42,005 nucleotides of DNA from Sphingobacterium alimentarium (GCF_004342685.1 NZ_SMBZ01000035.1:1-42005); one strand, 5' to 3'. Positions 1 to 7,794 are shown, counted from the stretch's first letter. Program-made: numbers and translations. Notes: generated by a model not told the origin, from the sequence alone.

Positions 1-108
1 GTAAGAGGCCACCGAACCAGAGCAATACGATTACTCGGGAGAATGTGTAAACAAAAACCCAATCTATTTTCGCACTGGCGACTAGTTGTACGACCTGCAA
101 TGATCTAA
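1..108 (+). CDS. Group II intron reverse transcriptase/maturase, C-terminal fragment (5' end outside window)
   Basis: Frame 1 is open from the window edge to a TAA at 106-108 and encodes 35 residues ending in NLFSHWRLVVRPAMI. The pattern 'hydrophobic-F-x-H-W' just before the stop is how many group II intron maturases end. A group II domain V starts 35 nt after the stop, which is where the ORF in domain IV should end. The bulk of the protein, including the RT palm, lies left of the window, so intactness cannot be judged. The family call rests on the short tail plus position, so it is moderately sure. Confidence 0.55.
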   Translation, partial: VRGHRTRAIRLLGRMCKQKPNLFSHWRLVVRPAMI

Positions 109-142
109 TCATAAACGAAGAAAATTGAAGACTGAATAATAG

Positions 143-216
143 GAGCCGGATGAGGCGAGAGTCTCACGTCCGGATCTGTGAGGGGCTTCGGGGGCAGTTC
201 CTGAGGCCTACTCGAC
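143..216 (+). ncRNA. Group II intron domains V-VI (inner intron)
   Basis: Domain V: GAGCCGGATGAGG pairs with the complementary strand ending near 176 (GTCCGGATC) around a GCGAGAG-type loop, giving the compact 34-nt hairpin with the AGC start typical of domain V. Domain VI follows (about 183-212), with CAG/CTG pairing, and the intron ends in the usual pyrimidine-rich CTACTCGAC. Boundaries are accurate to a few bases only, because they come from eye pairing. Confidence 0.65.
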
Positions 217-218
217 GT

Positions 219-617
219 AGTATCTATGTTAAAAGTAAACGAGCAGGAGATCGAGTAATGGAAAGCATCAGTAAGTACATTGAAAAGGAACTAAAACTGA
301 AAGTAAATGTAGAAAAGAGTATTGTTACACGTCCTTGGCGCACACGCAGTATATTCTCAACCTTAGACGAATGGATGCGCAGCCGTGTTAGACTATGTTA
401 CTGGAACCAATGGAAGAGGGTCAAGACGCGTGTGAGGGAGCTTAAGAAATTAGGAGTGACTTCCAATCAAGCTTATCAATGGGGTAATACCCGTAAAGGC
501 CCGTGGCGCACTGTAAATAGCCCAATCCTAAAACGAACGCTTACCACTGCATTTTTAAAGAAAGAAGGACTATTATACCTAACCGATATAATAGCCCCAA
601 AGACTGTTAATGTTTAA
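219..617 (+). pseudogene. Group II intron RT/maturase fragment (split at YADD, X domain deleted)
   Basis: The reading frame starts with SIYVKSKRAGDRVMES, the segment that normally follows the catalytic YADD of group II reverse transcriptases, and ends with the LDEWMRSRVRLCYWNQWK...NTRKGPWRTVNSPIL block of the maturase C-terminus. Between VTRPW (about 333) and LDEWMR (about 364) the usual 'KFLGF...' segment, some 75-80 residues in relatives, is missing, yet the frame stays open. So the gene has two lesions: insertion of the inner intron at the catalytic motif, and an in-frame deletion in the maturase (X) domain. Reading the frame from 150 would run through intron RNA structure, so no start before 219 is meaningful. 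Confidence 0.75.
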
Positions 618-618
618 T

Positions 619-696
619 GAACCGCCGTATGCCGAACGGCACGTACGGTGGTGTGAGGGGTCAGGTAATCAAATAATGATTACCTTCCTACTCTAT
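619..696 (+). ncRNA. Group II intron domains V-VI (outer intron)
   Basis: Domain V is GAACCGCCGTATGCC-GAAC-GGCACGTACGGTGGT, a near-perfect hairpin with a GAAC tetraloop-like tip and the AC/CG bulge region. Domain VI is a perfect 8-bp stem GGTAATCA/TGATTACC with an AATAA loop, followed by TTCCTACTCTAT at the 3' splice end. Only the exact last base (694-696) is uncertain. Confidence 0.7.
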
Positions 697-864
697 AATG
701 AACGACAACCAAGCTATATTACTCCAGGAATTATTTTTGGGTTTATAAAGTATCGAGATACAAGAGGATAATTAAAGTATAGGAACTGTATCCTATAGGA
801 TAATTCTGCTTGATCCAAAACTACTAAACTAATTATTTTGCAACCAAATATACACCATTCAAAA
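697..864. other. Non-coding spacer right of the intron
   Basis: No open frame, promoter or RNA gene was recognised. It would be the 3' exon side of the outer intron, but no coding or terminator context for the insertion site is visible. It contains one perfect 14-bp palindrome, TATCCTATAGGATA at 789-802, of unknown meaning. Confidence 0.5.
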
Positions 865-899
865 ATAAAAAAAGCTTAATCTTGTGGGATTAAGCTTTT
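865..899 (-). terminator. Rho-independent terminator of tRNA-Ser(GCU)
   Basis: An 11-bp perfect stem, AAAGCTTAATC (871-881) with GATTAAGCTTT (888-898), loop of 6. Read on the minus strand the stem is followed by a T-rich run (complement of 861-873). It lies just 3' of the tRNA. Confidence 0.85.
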
Positions 900-907
900 A
901 GAAGTCT

Positions 908-997
908 TGGCGGAGAGAGCGGGATTCGAACCCGCGGTACCGTTTCCAGTACGACAGTTTAGCAAACTGTTCCTTTCGGCCTCTCAGGCACCTCTCC
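908..997 (-). tRNA. tRNA-Ser (anticodon GCU)
   Basis: On the minus strand GGAGAGG...TCTCTCC forms the acceptor stem, with a G discriminator and an encoded CCA (908-910). The anticodon arm is CAGTT-TGCTAAA-CTG type with anticodon GCU. The T arm is GCGGG-TTCGAAT-CCCGC. A long variable arm (TACTGGAAACGGTA) marks a type II serine tRNA. 90 nt including CCA. Confidence 0.97.
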
Positions 998-1011
998 GTG
1001 TTTCGACATTG

Positions 1012-1042
1012 CAAACATAACGCAAAAAATCGATTCTACAAA
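1012..1042 (-). promoter_or_regulatory. Promoter of tRNA-Ser(GCU), Bacteroidota type
   Basis: On the minus strand TTTG (1042-1039), exactly 19 nt, then TATGTTTG (1019-1012), a full match to the Bacteroidota -33/-7 consensus TTTG...TAnnTTTG. The -7 box ends 14 nt before the mature tRNA 5' end. Confidence 0.85.
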
Positions 1043-1112
1043 CTTTGAAGGCAGATTTTTTAATATTTTTTTAGCCGTAATTATTAACAATCTGAGCGTC
1101 AATAATATCGTT

Positions 1113-3251
1113 TTATGCGGGATTATCTTTTCTTTTACTTGTTTCGTAATCGATACGGACATGGTATATGCTCATCAGCATATTTTTGAAGATGCTGCTT
1201 ACGTCACTTATATCTTTCATGGTGATATTCGCCTTGCTAAACTGCTTTTGAACCAATTTATAGTCCACAATCTTATCCACCAGATTGCTGATGGAATCCT
1301 TTGTAGGCTCCTTTAGCGAACGTGCAGCCGCTTCTACCGAGTCGGCCAGCATGAGCACAGCCGTTTCTTTCGAAAATGGTATAGGTCCAGGATAGTGAAA
1401 CAGGGTTTCGTCTACGAGTTTGTCTGGATTGTTGGTGATAAATTCATTGTAGAAATAATCCACACGAGTAGTTCCGTGGTGCGTCCGTATGAAGTCGATG
1501 ATGACCTCTGGAAGCTGATGTCTTTTGGCTATATCGATCCCTTTGAGTACGTGCGAAATAATGATTTGCGCACTTTGCTCCGAGGTCAGTTCCTTGTGGG
1601 GATTTATACCTGTCTTTTGATTTTCTATAAAATATAGTGGATTCACTATCTTACCAATATCGTGATACAAGGCGCCAGCACGCACGAGGAGGGAGTTACC
1701 TCCAATTTTATAAATGGCAGCTTCGGCTAGGTTGGCTACCTGAAGGGAATGCTGAAAAGTACCGGGAGCCTTTAGGGAGAGTTCGCGCAATAATTTTGAA
1801 TTGGAATTGGTTAATTCCATCAGCGTCAAATCCGACACGATCCCAAATAATTTTTCGAAAGCATAGATCAAGGGATAGGCCAATAGCGTCAAGCCTACGC
1901 TCACAAAAAATGGTAGTAAGTCTGCCCAATAGATGCTGCTGAAGGAACCATTGCGCGTTAGTACGAGCCCAATGTATCCGATGATGTATGTGGTCAATAT
2001 GAGCAAACTGGAAATAAGGAACTGTTCGCGCTTGACCATCGTTTTGATACTGTATATTGCCACTAGTCCGGACATGAATTGTAAAAACACAAAATCATAA
2101 CTGTTAGGTACAAAAAGCGCAGTAATCAGCACCATCAGCAAATGTATATTCAGCGCGACACGGGTGTCAAAAAGAATACGGAATATAATAGGCACCCCAC
2201 AATAAGGAATAAAGTAAAGACTCGAGATACGCAGGTGCATAGCCCATGAAAAAGCTCCAAGCATTCCGATAATCACAATATAAATAATAGCCAAAAGCCT
2301 ATTGTTGTTGTAGATATTCTTACGGAAGAAAAATAGGAACACCATCAATAAACTCATGGACAGCCCCACGACTAGGAATTGCCCAAGCGAGACGTAGGTT
2401 TTATCTCCCGAAATACGTGCTTCGTCTTCAAATACTTTGCGCAGGGACTCCAACTTTTGATAGGTATCATTATTGATGATTTTGTCCTTTTCCGCTATAA
2501 GTTCACCTTTTTGAACCATTCCACGCGTGGTCGATATATTGCTGAGCGCGGTTTGTTCGATTTTATTGGTCAGCGATTCATTGAAAATAAAATTGACCGT
2601 AATGTAATTTTGGAGAACTTCTTCAAGCCAGAGTTTACGCACTATGGATGGATCACTCTGCAGGGCATTGTGCGCATATTCAATAGCAGATTCAATAGTG
2701 AAACAATCGGCTGTATTTTTTTGTGTGGCGACGTTATTGTCTATTAGCGTAAAGTTGTAGTTAGCCTCTGTCGTGCTAACCTTTTCAGCATCTTCGCCTT
2801 TATTCTGATACCTATTATTAAGCGATAGAATTCCTCTTCTATAGACGTACTCTAATATTTCTACGCCTTTTTGCTTATACTTCTGCAGGTCGAGGCTAGG
2901 AATGGTGTCCATCTGACTGCTTTGCCATTTTTCGGCTATATCGGTCAGGAAAAGATCTGTCTGTTCTTTACTCACCGTTGCTTGCAGATTATAAATCGGC
3001 TGTACAGTTTTTAATATGTGTTGACGATCGCGATCAAGTTCCTCTTTGGTTTTATTGATGGCAAAATTGTAGGGAGAAATTAGATTTTCATGATTCCATA
3101 CTTTGCCTTTTTGAAATTCATATTCAAATCGGGGCTGTTGAGGAAGAAAGAGACAGATTAAAAAAACCGTCAAAACGAGCATTCCATATTTGATAAGAGG
3201 AGAGTCGTTGTGAAGTTTGTGATCTATATAGTTGATTTTAAGTTTTGCCAC
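1113..3251 (-). CDS. 7TM-HD family phosphohydrolase (PgpH-type, putative c-di-AMP phosphodiesterase)
   Basis: About 712 residues. Order: short cytoplasmic N-terminus, one membrane helix (LVLTVFLICLFLP), a large extracytoplasmic region of the 7TMR-HDED kind, about seven membrane helices in the middle (from LGQFLVVGLSMSLLMVFLFFF to LLAYPLIYAFEKLFG), then a cytoplasmic HD domain with HSLQVANLAEAA, the metal motif LYHDIGK and RTHHGT. This is the architecture of PgpH, which hydrolyses cyclic di-AMP in Firmicutes; the substrate here is inferred from the family. Start: an ATG at 3290 exists, but a TAnnTTTG box (3288-3295) overlaps it, so I prefer the GTG at 3251 giving MAKLKINYIDHK. The next ATG (36 residues after the first) would cut into the first membrane helix. 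Divergent from rpe. Confidence 0.88.
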   Translation of the reverse strand: MAKLKINYIDHKLHNDSPLIKYGMLVLTVFLICLFLPQQPRFEYEFQKGKVWNHENLISPYNFAINKTKEELDRDRQHILKTVQPIYNLQATVSKEQTDLFLTDIAEKWQSSQMDTIPSLDLQKYKQKGVEILEYVYRRGILSLNNRYQNKGEDAEKVSTTEANYNFTLIDNNVATQKNTADCFTIESAIEYAHNALQSDPSIVRKLWLEEVLQNYITVNFIFNESLTNKIEQTALSNISTTRGMVQKGELIAEKDKIINNDTYQKLESLRKVFEDEARISGDKTYVSLGQFLVVGLSMSLLMVFLFFFRKNIYNNNRLLAIIYIVIIGMLGAFSWAMHLRISSLYFIPYCGVPIIFRILFDTRVALNIHLLMVLITALFVPNSYDFVFLQFMSGLVAIYSIKTMVKREQFLISSLLILTTYIIGYIGLVLTRNGSFSSIYWADLLPFFVSVGLTLLAYPLIYAFEKLFGIVSDLTLMELTNSNSKLLRELSLKAPGTFQHSLQVANLAEAAIYKIGGNSLLVRAGALYHDIGKIVNPLYFIENQKTGINPHKELTSEQSAQIIISHVLKGIDIAKRHQLPEVIIDFIRTHHGTTRVDYFYNEFITNNPDKLVDETLFHYPGPIPFSKETAVLMLADSVEAAARSLKEPTKDSISNLVDKIVDYKLVQKQFSKANITMKDISDVSSIFKNMLMSIYHVRIDYETSKRKDNPA

Positions 3252-3287
3252 GCTGTATAAATATTTAGAATTATACCAAAATATTAT

Positions 3288-3295
3288 CAAAAGTA
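3288..3295 (-). promoter_or_regulatory. Possible -7 element for the pgpH-type gene
   Basis: Minus strand TACTTTTG matches TAnnTTTG exactly, but no TTTG or TTG is found 19-21 nt upstream. If used, transcription starts near 3281, which rules out the ATG at 3290 as start codon. Confidence 0.4.
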
Positions 3296-3364
3296 ACTAA
3301 TTCTACCCTTAATTAACGAACCTACGCCACATAATATTGAAGGAATGTCAATAAGCATATTTGT

Positions 3365-3396
3365 TTTGTAAAGGGTAAATAATAGAAGTATCTTTG
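3365..3396 (+). promoter_or_regulatory. Promoter of rpe, Bacteroidota type
   Basis: TTTG (3365-3368), 20 nt, then TATCTTTG (3389-3396), an exact -33/-7 pair. It excludes the GTG at 3396 as start and supports the ATG at 3420, with a leader of about 20 nt. Confidence 0.8.
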
Positions 3397-3419
3397 TGCC
3401 AAATTTTAATAAGTATTTC

Positions 3420-4100
3420 ATGTCAAATAATAAACATTTAATCGCTCCTTCAGTTCTAGCGGCTGACTTTGGAAATTTGGAGAGAGATGTTAAGATGGTC
3501 AATGCCAGTCAAGCGGATTGGTTCCACATTGATATCATGGATGGTGTTTTTGTGCCTAATATATCTTTTGGTTTTCCGGTGATGAACGCAATTGCCAAGC
3601 ATGCTGCCAAACCTTTGGATGTGCACTTGATGATTGTAGATCCCGATCGCTATTTGAAAACCTGTAAGGATAATGGTGCAGCAGTTATTACAGTTCATTA
3701 TGAGGCATGTACACACTTGCACCGCACGTTGGCGGCAATCAAAGAATTAGGGTGTAAAGCGGGTGTTGCCCTAAATCCACATACCCCAGTTCACTTATTG
3801 AAGGATGTCATCCAAGACTTGGACTTGGTGTGTCTGATGTCGGTAAATCCAGGATTCGGGGGACAAAAGTTTATTCCTCAAACTTATACGAAGATCAAAG
3901 AATTGCGCGCTATGGCTGCAGGAATCAATGCGGATTTGCTGATTGAAATCGATGGAGGCGTGACCTCTGGGAATGCTACTCAACTATTAGAGGCAGGTGC
4001 GGACGTACTGGTTGCCGGCTCTTTTGTTTTTACTGCAGAAGATCCACTAGCGACTATCGCTGCGCTGAAAGATGTAGATATTACTATAAAACAAGTATAA
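3420..4100 (+). CDS. rpe: Ribulose-phosphate 3-epimerase
   Basis: 226 residues, normal family length. It interconverts ribulose 5-phosphate and xylulose 5-phosphate in the pentose phosphate pathway, in the cytoplasm. Seen: a TIM-barrel start IAPSVLAADFGNL, the metal and catalytic segment HIDIMDGVFVPNISFG, HLMIVDPD, the MSVNPGFGGQKF loop and the C-terminal IEIDGGV with the second catalytic Asp. The start follows the promoter 3365-3396. A strong terminator follows at 4109, so it is probably monocistronic. Confidence 0.97.
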   Translation: MSNNKHLIAPSVLAADFGNLERDVKMVNASQADWFHIDIMDGVFVPNISFGFPVMNAIAKHAAKPLDVHLMIVDPDRYLKTCKDNGAAVITVHYEACTHLHRTLAAIKELGCKAGVALNPHTPVHLLKDVIQDLDLVCLMSVNPGFGGQKFIPQTYTKIKELRAMAAGINADLLIEIDGGVTSGNATQLLEAGADVLVAGSFVFTAEDPLATIAALKDVDITIKQV

Positions 4101-4108
4101 CACAGTGG

Positions 4109-4144
4109 AAGGCGGTAATTTTTGAAAAATTTCCGCCTTTTTTT
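4109..4144 (+). terminator. Rho-independent terminator of rpe
   Basis: AAGGCGG (4109-4115) pairs with CCGCCTT (4133-4139), with additional AATTTTT/AAAAATT pairing inside, followed by a run of T to 4144. Confidence 0.9.
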
Positions 4145-4235
4145 AATAACCTAACATAGGTTTGGTGTTTTGTTTAGAATAATTCCAAATTAAGTTTCTC
4201 CTCTTGCTAAGGTGATATTAACTATTGATTTTTAG

Positions 4236-4243
4236 TAATTTTG
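4236..4243 (+). promoter_or_regulatory. Probable -7 element of acnB
   Basis: TAATTTTG matches TAnnTTTG. The -33 half is weak (no TTTG at 19-21 nt). Transcription from here would give a leader of about 170 nt before the acnB start at 4418. Confidence 0.45.
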
Positions 4244-4256
4244 CGCGTTAAAAGAA

Positions 4257-4335
4257 TTGTTGAATATTGATAAATTTTCAACAAAGAGGGGGAGAGTGAA
4301 GGGCTGTCGATTTGAGAATAGTGCGGTACACTATT
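4257..4335 (+). promoter_or_regulatory. Structured 5' leader of acnB (two perfect hairpins)
   Basis: Hairpin 1: TTGTTGAA (4257-4264) with TTCAACAA (4277-4284), 12-nt loop. Hairpin 2: AATAGTG (4317-4323) with CACTATT (4329-4335), loop CGGTA. A purine-rich stretch (AAAGAGGGGGAGAGTGAAGGG) lies between them. No T run follows, so these are not terminators. No known riboswitch was recognised. A regulatory role, for example in response to iron or aconitase level, is only a guess. Confidence 0.4.
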
Positions 4336-4417
4336 TCATTTGCATTAGCTTATTTTTTGTTATACAAGGTAGACCGCGCTAAAACAGCTTTTGTCTGCCA
4401 TAATTTTGAAAGAATAT

Positions 4418-7180
4418 ATGAGTATTTACAACGATTACTTACTAGAGGTTGTAGAACGAAAAGGTCAGGGATTACATCCTAAACCGATTGATGGAGCAGA
4501 GCTTTTGAGTGAAGTGATAGCCCAAATTAAAGACACTACTAATGAGCACAGAATAGAGTCTCTGCGTTTGTTCATTTACAATACTTTGCCGGGAACTACT
4601 CCAGCAGCTGTTGTGAAGGCTCAATTTTTAAAAGAAATTATTCTCGGTCAGGAAACTGTGGCTGAGATTACTCCAGACTTTGCTTTTGAATTGTTATCCC
4701 ACATGAAAGGTGGTCCTTCAATCAAAGTATTATTGGATATCGCTTTGGGCGAAAATGAGGTAATTGCTAAGCAGGCTGCTGAAGTATTAAAAACTCAAGT
4801 ATTCTTATACGACGCAGATACAGCACGTTTAGCGGCTGCTTACCAAGCAGGTAATGCTATTGCAAAAGATATTTTAGAAAGTTACGCGCAAGCGGAATTT
4901 TTCACCAAACTACCAGAGGTTCCAGAGGAAATCAAAGTAGTAACTTATATTGCTGCTGAAGGGGATATTTCTACAGATTTATTGTCACCAGGTAATCAAG
5001 CGCACTCGCGCTCGGATCGTGAGTTGCACGGTAAATGTATGATTACTCCGCAGGCACAGGCTGAAATCGAAGACTTGAAAAGACAACACCCGGATGCGAG
5101 CGTGATGTTGATCGCTGAAAAAGGTACGATGGGTGTGGGTTCATCTCGTATGTCAGGTGTCAACAACGTGGCACTTTGGACAGGTAAACAAGCATCTCCA
5201 TACATTCCATTTGTCAATATTGCACCGATTGTAGCAGGTACAAACGGTATTTCGCCAATTTTCTTAACTACGGTTGATGTGACTGGTGGTATTGGTATCG
5301 ATTTGCAAAACTGGAAAAAACAAGTGGATGCTGACGGAAATGTTGTGCGAAATGAAGCTGGTGATCCTGTATTAGAAGAAGTATATTCTGTTGCTACAGG
5401 TACAGTGTTGACTATCAATACAAAAACTAAAAAATTATACAACGGCGAGGTTGAATTAAAAGATATTTCTAAATCTTTAACTCCTCAAAAATTAGAGTTT
5501 ATCAAAGCAGGTGGTTCTTACGCTATCGTATTTGGTAAAAAAATCCAAACTTTCGCAGCGCAAACTCTAGGTGTTACAGCACCTACAGTATTTGCTCCTG
5601 CTAAAGAAGTTTCTGTTGAAGGTCAAGGTTTGACTGCTGTTGAAAAGATCTTCAATAAAAATGCAGTTGGTGTTACACCAGGTAAAACATTGCATGCAGG
5701 TTCTGACGTGCGCGTGAAAGTGAACATCGTAGGCTCGCAAGATACTACAGGTTTGATGACAGCACAAGAGTTGGAATCAATGGCTGCAACGGTTATTTCT
5801 CCAGTTGTAGATGGTGCATACCAATCGGGTTGTCATACTGCTTCAGTGTGGGACAAAAAAGCTCAAGCAAACATTCCTAAATTGATGAAGTTTATGAATG
5901 AGTTTGGTGTTATTACAGCTCGTGACCCTCAAGGTGAATACCATGCGATGACTGACGTTATTCACAAAGTATTGAATGACATTACAGTTGACGAGTGGGC
6001 TATCATCATCGGTGGTGACTCGCACACACGTATGTCCAAAGGTGTAGCTTTCGGTGCCGATTCAGGTACTGTGGCTTTAGCTTTAGCGACGGGTGAAGCT
6101 TCAATGCCTATTCCAGAGTCGGTAAAAGTGACTTTCAAAGGTACGATGAAAGAGCACATGGATTTCCGTGATGTGGTACATGCTACGCAAGCGCAAATGT
6201 TGCAACAATTCGACGGAGAAAATGTATTCCAAGGTCGTATCATTGAAGTACATATCGGTACATTATTGGCGGATCAAGCGTTTACATTCACGGATTGGAC
6301 TGCAGAGATGAAAGCGAAGGCTTCCATCTGTATCTCCCAAGACGAAACATTAATCCAATCGTTAGAAATTGCTAAATCTCGTATTCAAATTATGATCGAG
6401 AAAGGCATGGACAACCACAATCAAGTATTACAAGGATTAATTGATAAAGCAAACAAACGTATTGCAGAAATCAGATCTGGCGAAAAACCAGCTCTACAAC
6501 CGGATGCGAATGCGAAATATTATGCTGAGGTAGTAATTGATTTGGACATTATCGATGAGCCAATGATTGCTGACCCGGATGTTAACAACGCTGACGTTTC
6601 TAAACGCTATACGCACGATACAATCCGTGAATTATCATTCTACGGTGCGGATAAAAAGGTAGATTTGGGATTCGTAGGTTCATGTATGGTACACAAAGAT
6701 GACCTAAAAATTGTTTCTCAGATGTTGAAAAACGTTGAGGCGCAAAAAGGTTATGTAGCATTCAATGCGCCATTGGTGGTTGCTGCGCCTACGTACAACA
6801 TCATTGATGAGTTGAAAGCTGAAGGTGACTGGGAATTTTTACAAAAATACTCAGGTTTCGAATTCAACGATGCGATGCCAAAATCTACTGCTCGTACAGA
6901 ATATGAAAACATCTTGTACTTAGAACGTCCAGGCTGTAACTTATGTATGGGTAATCAAGAGAAAGCTGCTAAAGGTGACACCGTAATGGCTACTTCTACA
7001 CGTCTTTTCCAAGGTCGTGTCGTGGAAGATAGAGATGGCAAAAAAGGTGAATCTTTGTTAGCGTCCACGCCAGTTGTTGTTCTTTCAGCGATTTTAGGTC
7101 GTATTCCTACTATCGAAGAGTACAAAGCAGCTGTACAAGGTATCAACTTGACGAAATTTGCTCCTATATCTACAAATTAA
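4418..7180 (+). CDS. acnB: Aconitate hydratase B (bifunctional aconitase / 2-methylisocitrate dehydratase)
   Basis: 920 residues; E. coli AcnB has 865. It isomerises citrate to isocitrate in the TCA cycle and in many bacteria also hydrates 2-methylaconitate. Seen: the AcnB-specific N-terminal HEAT-like region (about 1-160), then the swivel domain placed before the Fe-S domains, with GTMGVGSSRMSGVNN, and GGDSHTRMSKGVAFGADSG. The three [4Fe-4S] ligands are Cys756 (GSCM), Cys840 and Cys843 (PGCNLCMGNQ). The spacing between first and second Cys is about 25 residues longer than I recall for E. coli, so a small insertion lies there. Start: the ATG at 4418 (MSIYNDYLLEV) is chosen over an in-frame TTG at 4391. 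A terminator follows at 7207. Confidence 0.97.
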   Translation: MSIYNDYLLEVVERKGQGLHPKPIDGAELLSEVIAQIKDTTNEHRIESLRLFIYNTLPGTTPAAVVKAQFLKEIILGQETVAEITPDFAFELLSHMKGGPSIKVLLDIALGENEVIAKQAAEVLKTQVFLYDADTARLAAAYQAGNAIAKDILESYAQAEFFTKLPEVPEEIKVVTYIAAEGDISTDLLSPGNQAHSRSDRELHGKCMITPQAQAEIEDLKRQHPDASVMLIAEKGTMGVGSSRMSGVNNVALWTGKQASPYIPFVNIAPIVAGTNGISPIFLTTVDVTGGIGIDLQNWKKQVDADGNVVRNEAGDPVLEEVYSVATGTVLTINTKTKKLYNGEVELKDISKSLTPQKLEFIKAGGSYAIVFGKKIQTFAAQTLGVTAPTVFAPAKEVSVEGQGLTAVEKIFNKNAVGVTPGKTLHAGSDVRVKVNIVGSQDTTGLMTAQELESMAATVISPVVDGAYQSGCHTASVWDKKAQANIPKLMKFMNEFGVITARDPQGEYHAMTDVIHKVLNDITVDEWAIIIGGDSHTRMSKGVAFGADSGTVALALATGEASMPIPESVKVTFKGTMKEHMDFRDVVHATQAQMLQQFDGENVFQGRIIEVHIGTLLADQAFTFTDWTAEMKAKASICISQDETLIQSLEIAKSRIQIMIEKGMDNHNQVLQGLIDKANKRIAEIRSGEKPALQPDANAKYYAEVVIDLDIIDEPMIADPDVNNADVSKRYTHDTIRELSFYGADKKVDLGFVGSCMVHKDDLKIVSQMLKNVEAQKGYVAFNAPLVVAAPTYNIIDELKAEGDWEFLQKYSGFEFNDAMPKSTARTEYENILYLERPGCNLCMGNQEKAAKGDTVMATSTRLFQGRVVEDRDGKKGESLLASTPVVVLSAILGRIPTIEEYKAAVQGINLTKFAPISTN

Positions 7181-7206
7181 TACTATTTTAACTATATTAT
7201 AAATTA

Positions 7207-7243
7207 AAGGCTATTCTGAAATGGGTAGCCTTCTTTATTTTTA
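7207..7243 (+). terminator. Rho-independent terminator of acnB
   Basis: AAGGCTA (7207-7213) pairs with TAGCCTT (7226-7232), followed by CTTTATTTTT. It separates acnB from the lipoprotein gene. Confidence 0.8.
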
Positions 7244-7273
7244 CAATTAATCTTATATTTAATAACTTTAATT

Positions 7274-7657
7274 ATGCGTATTTTAATCTCACTCCTTATT
7301 ATATCAGGTGTTTTTTTGTCTTGTGGAAAAGAAATGGTTGGAAAGTGTGACTCTCCCATTCGGATAGCCGTTCCAGCACCTAAATTGGTAGAGGAGGGAT
7401 ATCGCTATGATGTTCAAGTGATTTATAAGGGATGGTGGCTTAGCAATGTGTTAGTAAATGGCGAATTAATAGAGCCAACTTCAACTAACCCGACACATAA
7501 GGATTTCAGACTGGAGTACGAGCAGTTTACTATAGAACGTATTGGTGATAATAAGCTAACGATTGTGCTCAATAAGCAAGCAACAGGCGAGAAAATAAAG
7601 CTAAACATCATGATACAGTCGGGCAACTGTTTTAATGGATTTACCGTAGAACAATAG
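7274..7657 (+). CDS. Small lipoprotein of unknown function
   Basis: 127 residues. The N-terminus MRILISLLIISGVFLSCGKE is a lipoprotein signal peptide with cleavage before the Cys in LSC. The rest is hydrophilic with alternating beta-strand character (YRYDVQVIYKGWWLSNVLVNGEL), and three Cys (24 and, near the end, SGNC) could pair. No family is recognised. It stands alone between the two aconitase genes. No terminator lies between it and the downstream aconitase, so co-transcription is possible, but nothing links its role to citrate metabolism. Confidence 0.8.
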   Translation: MRILISLLIISGVFLSCGKEMVGKCDSPIRIAVPAPKLVEEGYRYDVQVIYKGWWLSNVLVNGELIEPTSTNPTHKDFRLEYEQFTIERIGDNKLTIVLNKQATGEKIKLNIMIQSGNCFNGFTVEQ

Positions 7658-7794
7658 CGGAATTCTTTTGTTAGATTAGTTAATTAGAATGTATAGATTC
7701 ATTTTAAATAATCTAAATGACATTTACTAAACCAAACTTATTAAAAAATAATAGTAAATTGTCTTTGTCAATTTTAGAATTAAATTAAATAGAT

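Larger units (their letters stand above)
1..216 (+). mobile_element. Inner group II intron, 3' part (ORF tail, domains V and VI)
   Basis: The segment holds the maturase tail, then a domain V-like hairpin beginning GAGCCGGATGAGG near 143, then a domain VI-like hairpin ending CCTACTCGAC at 216. Directly after 216 the sequence continues as the coding sequence of a different group II maturase (IYVKSKRAG...), so this intron is inserted inside the RT gene of another intron. Placing the 3' end at 216 leaves GT-AGT-ATC-TAT, which completes a Cys codon (nGT) as in YADDC-S-IYVKS. The 5' end is outside the window. Confidence 0.7.
217..696 (+). mobile_element. Outer group II intron, 3' remnant interrupted by the inner intron
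   Basis: It consists of the 3' part of a second maturase gene (219-617) followed at once by a second domain V (starting GAACCGCCGTATGCC at 619) and a domain VI (GGTAATCA/TGATTACC stem, 664-684), with the 3' end near 696 (CCTACTCTAT). The two domain V sequences differ clearly, so these are two different introns, not a duplication. The upstream half of the outer intron must lie left of the window, beyond the inner one. With its RT split and internally deleted, the outer intron is unlikely to be mobile on its own. Confidence 0.7.

Noticed and set aside
150..218. Extension of the maturase frame upstream of 219 (start at 150)
   Set aside because: These codons fall in the inner intron's domain V/VI RNA; the open frame there is chance read-through.
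789..802. Palindrome TATCCTATAGGATA as an operator
   Set aside because: No promoter or gene next to it; kept only as a note in the spacer.
959..1162. 67-residue minus-strand ORF across tRNA-Ser(GCU)
   Set aside because: It reads through the tRNA gene and overlaps the end of the pgpH-type gene.
4996..5442. 148-residue minus-strand ORF
   Set aside because: Shadow of acnB, no start signal or family features.
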